Source: Bacillota bacterium (lineage in GTDB: Bacteria > Bacillota > Sulfobacillia > JAJZIM01 > JAJZBP01). From it: a stretch of DNA of 7,272 bases. Made by a program: the position numbers and the translations under genes. The notes beneath the pieces are model-generated. The model saw only the letters and a list, made by a program, of their open reading frames with translations, made no database searches and had not been told where the DNA came from. Below are positions 6,242 to 7,272 of the stretch, piece after piece; position 1 is the first letter of the stretch, and each line of letters starts with the position of its first letter. The stretch covers positions 1-7,272 of the forward strand of contig JAJZBP010000102.1 in the NCBI GenBank assembly GCA_021798855.1, read 5' to 3'.

Positions 6242-6420
6242 GTACCAAGGAATATTCCCCCGCCCTTTGGTGCGCTCTCAGCGGTCAAAGGGTTGGCAGG
6301 AGGCATCCAATGTCATCCATCGCGAAGGCGAGTATAATGCCGGATGCCAACCCCACCGTTGCCCCATTAAATTGGGGCAGGTGGGGAGGGGTCAAGGTTC
6401 GGATTGGTTGGGGGGGCCTG

Positions 6421-6531
6421 GCTCGTGGCGCAGGGGCGTTTACGCCCCGAGGACCGTGCTCGTGGCGCAGGGGCGTTTACGCCCCGAGGACCGTGCTCGT
6501 GGCGCAGGGGCGTTTACGCCCCGAGGACCGT
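6421..6531 (+). repeat. Three exact tandem copies of a 37-bp hairpin unit
   Basis: Units at 6421-6457, 6458-6494 and 6495-6531 are identical. Each starts GCTCGTGGCGCAGG, contains the hairpin GGGGCGT-TT-ACGCCCC, and ends CCGAGGACCGT. The flanks GTGGCGCAGG and CGAGGACCG match those around the hairpin in repeat copy 2 (3724-3757), and TCGGC after the last unit matches copy 1. The array therefore looks like an amplified module of the dispersed repeat. There are no spacers, so it is not CRISPR. The unit length of 37 shifts frame each time, which argues against coding. Confidence 0.85.
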
Positions 6532-6648
6532 CGGCCCTTATTTGGGGCAAGGCTCCCTCCTTTTCAAGTATTGTGTCACCCGTGGTCGGACTTGGACTAT
6601 CCCGGCTGCATCTGGACCTACGGGTTTACCGAATACTTACTCCAAAGC

Positions 6649-6670
6649 GCCTCCATAATCCGGCGGAGGC
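6649..6670 (-). terminator. Possible weak terminator after the DUF3892 gene
   Basis: GCCTCC (6649-6654) and GGAGGC (6665-6670) form a 6-bp stem 12 nt beyond the minus-strand stop. On the minus strand it is followed by GCTTTGG, a poor T tract. Placement fits a terminator, strength does not. Confidence 0.35.
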
Positions 6671-6682
6671 CAAATGAATGGA

Positions 6683-6904
6683 CTAAAAGCACGGGAGGTT
6701 GTCCAGGTTGTTGGCGGGATCGCCGTCCGCCACCCCCTTGAGCACGGGTCGCCCGTTGCGGGCTCGGCCCACGGTGGCACCGGCGATCTTGTTTTGCCGA
6801 GCCATCTCCACCGCTTCGTCGTACTCCAGCACGGTGCCGCCGGCGAGTTTGACGGCCGTGATGTCCCCGTCGGCATTCTTGCGCACAAAGGCGATCTTTT
6901 CCAC
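6683..6904 (-). CDS. Small DUF3892-type protein
   Basis: The product has 73 residues. It begins with a GTG preceded by AAGGGGG at 9 nt spacing and ends with TAG. The pattern matches DUF3892: an N-terminal VRKNADGDITAVKL strand pair with conserved DGDI, a central helix (YDEAVEMARQ), and a C-terminal DGDPANNLDNLP motif (60-71). Family members are small, found mainly in Gram-positive bacteria, and have no established function. No signal peptide or membrane segment is visible, so it is probably cytosolic. It is a single gene read divergently from the pyrimidine leader on its right; their starts are about 100 nt apart. Family recognition is from memory of the motif. Confidence 0.82.
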   Translation of the reverse strand: MEKIAFVRKNADGDITAVKLAGGTVLEYDEAVEMARQNKIAGATVGRARNGRPVLKGVADGDPANNLDNLPCF

Positions 6905-6913
6905 CGGTTTGCA

Positions 6914-6920
6914 CCCCCTT
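6914..6920 (-). promoter_or_regulatory. Ribosome binding site of the DUF3892 gene
   Basis: AAGGGGG on the minus strand lies 9 nt upstream of the GTG at 6904-6902 and supports that non-ATG start. Confidence 0.65.
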
Positions 6921-7001
6921 TTGGCGTTTAATATCCGCCGTTTGCTCGGCCGTTATGCGCCGGACGCTCCCGTCCAAACCCCGAAAATCCTGTCCAAGCC
7001 C

Positions 7002-7031
7002 TTGACAGGGCTTCCCGACTCCGGCTAAAAT
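7002..7031 (+). promoter_or_regulatory. Sigma-A type promoter with an operator-like inverted repeat
   Basis: TTGACA at 7002-7007 is a perfect -35 box. TAAAAT at 7026-7031 is one base from consensus, at 18-nt spacing, with transcription expected near 7038. AAGCCC (6996-7001) and GGGCTT (7008-7013) flank the -35 box as a perfect inverted repeat with TTGACA as its centre, which resembles a repressor site. It points right, toward the PyrR element, and is the best promoter candidate for that leader. Confidence 0.75.
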
Positions 7032-7046
7032 TGCAACGACAACCTA

Positions 7047-7171
7047 GGGGTCTGGTGATAAAGGCCCATCTGCGTTGTTGCCTTCGTCGCTCGTTGCTCG
7101 ACGTACCCCGGAGTACGCCTCACGCCTCACTTCCTTGGCGCCTAGCATCTGGACCTTTTTGACCAGACCCC
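7047..7171. repeat. 125-bp imperfect palindromic repeat
   Basis: GGGGTCTGGT (7047-7056) is the exact reverse complement of ACCAGACCCC (7162-7171). Pairing continues inward in part (AAAGG with CCTTT). The interior carries CATCTG and CATCTGG near each end, a central GTAC-CCCGGA-GTAC near-palindrome (7103-7116), and no reading frame. It resembles dispersed palindromic repeats I have seen in unrelated bacterial genomes, but I cannot name the family. It lies between the promoter and the PyrR site, so it would be transcribed as part of the leader. Confidence 0.65.
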
Positions 7172-7272
7172 GGAATTTACGGTTTACGAGAGTTTTTCAC
7201 CAGATCCCTAGATCCTTTAAATCCAGTCCCGCGAGGCTGGTAAGGGATAAAGCACAACTCCTCCGTCGAGGA
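7172..7272 (+). promoter_or_regulatory. PyrR-dependent pyrimidine operon leader (partial)
   Basis: AGTCCCGCGAGGCT at 7225-7238 matches the PyrR binding-loop consensus ARUCCNGNGAGGYU at every position, including the CNGNGA hexaloop. CCAG/CTGG closes the upper stem and CCTT (7214-7217) with AAGG (7242-7245) the lower stem, with unpaired bases between, as in known anti-antiterminators. In Firmicutes, UMP-bound PyrR stabilises this hairpin and favours termination before pyr genes. TCCTC/GAGGA at 7259-7272 begins another hairpin cut by the window edge, perhaps part of the antiterminator or terminator. pyrR, pyrB or a uracil permease gene should follow to the right. Confidence 0.82.

Larger units (their letters stand above)
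5897..6682. other. Intergenic region without a convincing gene
   Basis: About 790 nt separate the corrinoid gene from the DUF3892 gene. Reading frames here are short, lack family-like sequence and mostly run through hairpins or tandem repeats. Visible structure includes T8 at 5998-6005, a 13-14 bp hairpin at 6211-6241, TGCCCCA/TGGGGCA at 6360-6379, and the 37-bp tandem array at 6421-6531. AAGTATT/AATACTT is an inverted pair at 6566-6572 and 6632-6638. TATAAT occurs at 6333-6338 but has no good -35. The left part should contain the promoter of the minus-strand corrinoid gene, which I could not pin down. Confidence 0.6.

Noticed and set aside
6333..6338. TATAAT as a promoter -10 box
   Set aside because: At 17 nt upstream the -35 position has no good match and there is no extended -10 TG.
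6421..6531. CRISPR array
   Set aside because: The units are directly adjacent with no spacers and no cas genes are nearby.
6267..6741. Plus-strand frames with repeated peptide across the 37-bp array
   Set aside because: A 37-bp period passes through all three frames, so the repeated peptides are by-products of the tandem DNA.

Overview
The window looks like chromosomal DNA from a GC-rich Gram-positive (Firmicutes-type) bacterium. A thermophilic or anaerobic clostridial lineage such as the Desulfotomaculum/Moorella group is my guess, not something the sequence proves. The evidence is a secreted protein with three S-layer homology (SLH) repeats, strong Shine-Dalgarno sites, a bacterial phosphosulfolactate synthase, a corrinoid-protein homologue, and a PyrR-type RNA attenuation site at the right edge. 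Coding density is low: only about 4.7 of 7.3 kb is coding, and the spacers are full of inverted repeats.

Layout. Positions 1-200 hold an inverted repeat and a strong terminator for a gene left of the window. Positions 278-672 hold copy 1 of a long, hairpin-rich repeat. It is followed by a 941-residue exported SLH / Ig-like / TIM-barrel protein (801-3626, +). Copy 2 of the repeat, in the same orientation, lies at 3660-3941. Next comes phosphosulfolactate synthase comA (4135-5061, +), which converges on a variant B12-binding protein (5122-5850, -). The spacer 5851-6682 has no convincing gene. It carries a 13-14 bp hairpin and three exact tandem copies of a 37-bp unit that matches one hairpin module of the long repeat. 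A small DUF3892-type gene (6683-6904, -) follows. From about 7000 onward there is a strong promoter, a 125-bp imperfect palindrome, and a PyrR-binding site, which together look like the leader of a pyrimidine operon whose genes lie beyond the window.

How the parts relate. The genes do not form one pathway: each is a separate transcription unit. ComA makes a C3 sulfonate from phosphoenolpyruvate and sulfite. The corrinoid-like protein may once have served methyl transfer, but it lacks the usual cobalt-ligating histidine motif. The SLH protein is a cell-surface protein with a possible carbohydrate-active domain. The strongest undescribed signal is the non-coding repeat: blocks kept between copies, helices that stay paired while loops change, one helix swapped for another between identical flanks, and that module amplified at a third site. 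This is what a mobile structured RNA or MITE-like element would look like. A relation to HEARO/omega-RNA elements (the guide RNAs of IscB-type nucleases) is worth testing but is only a guess, and no nuclease gene is present here.
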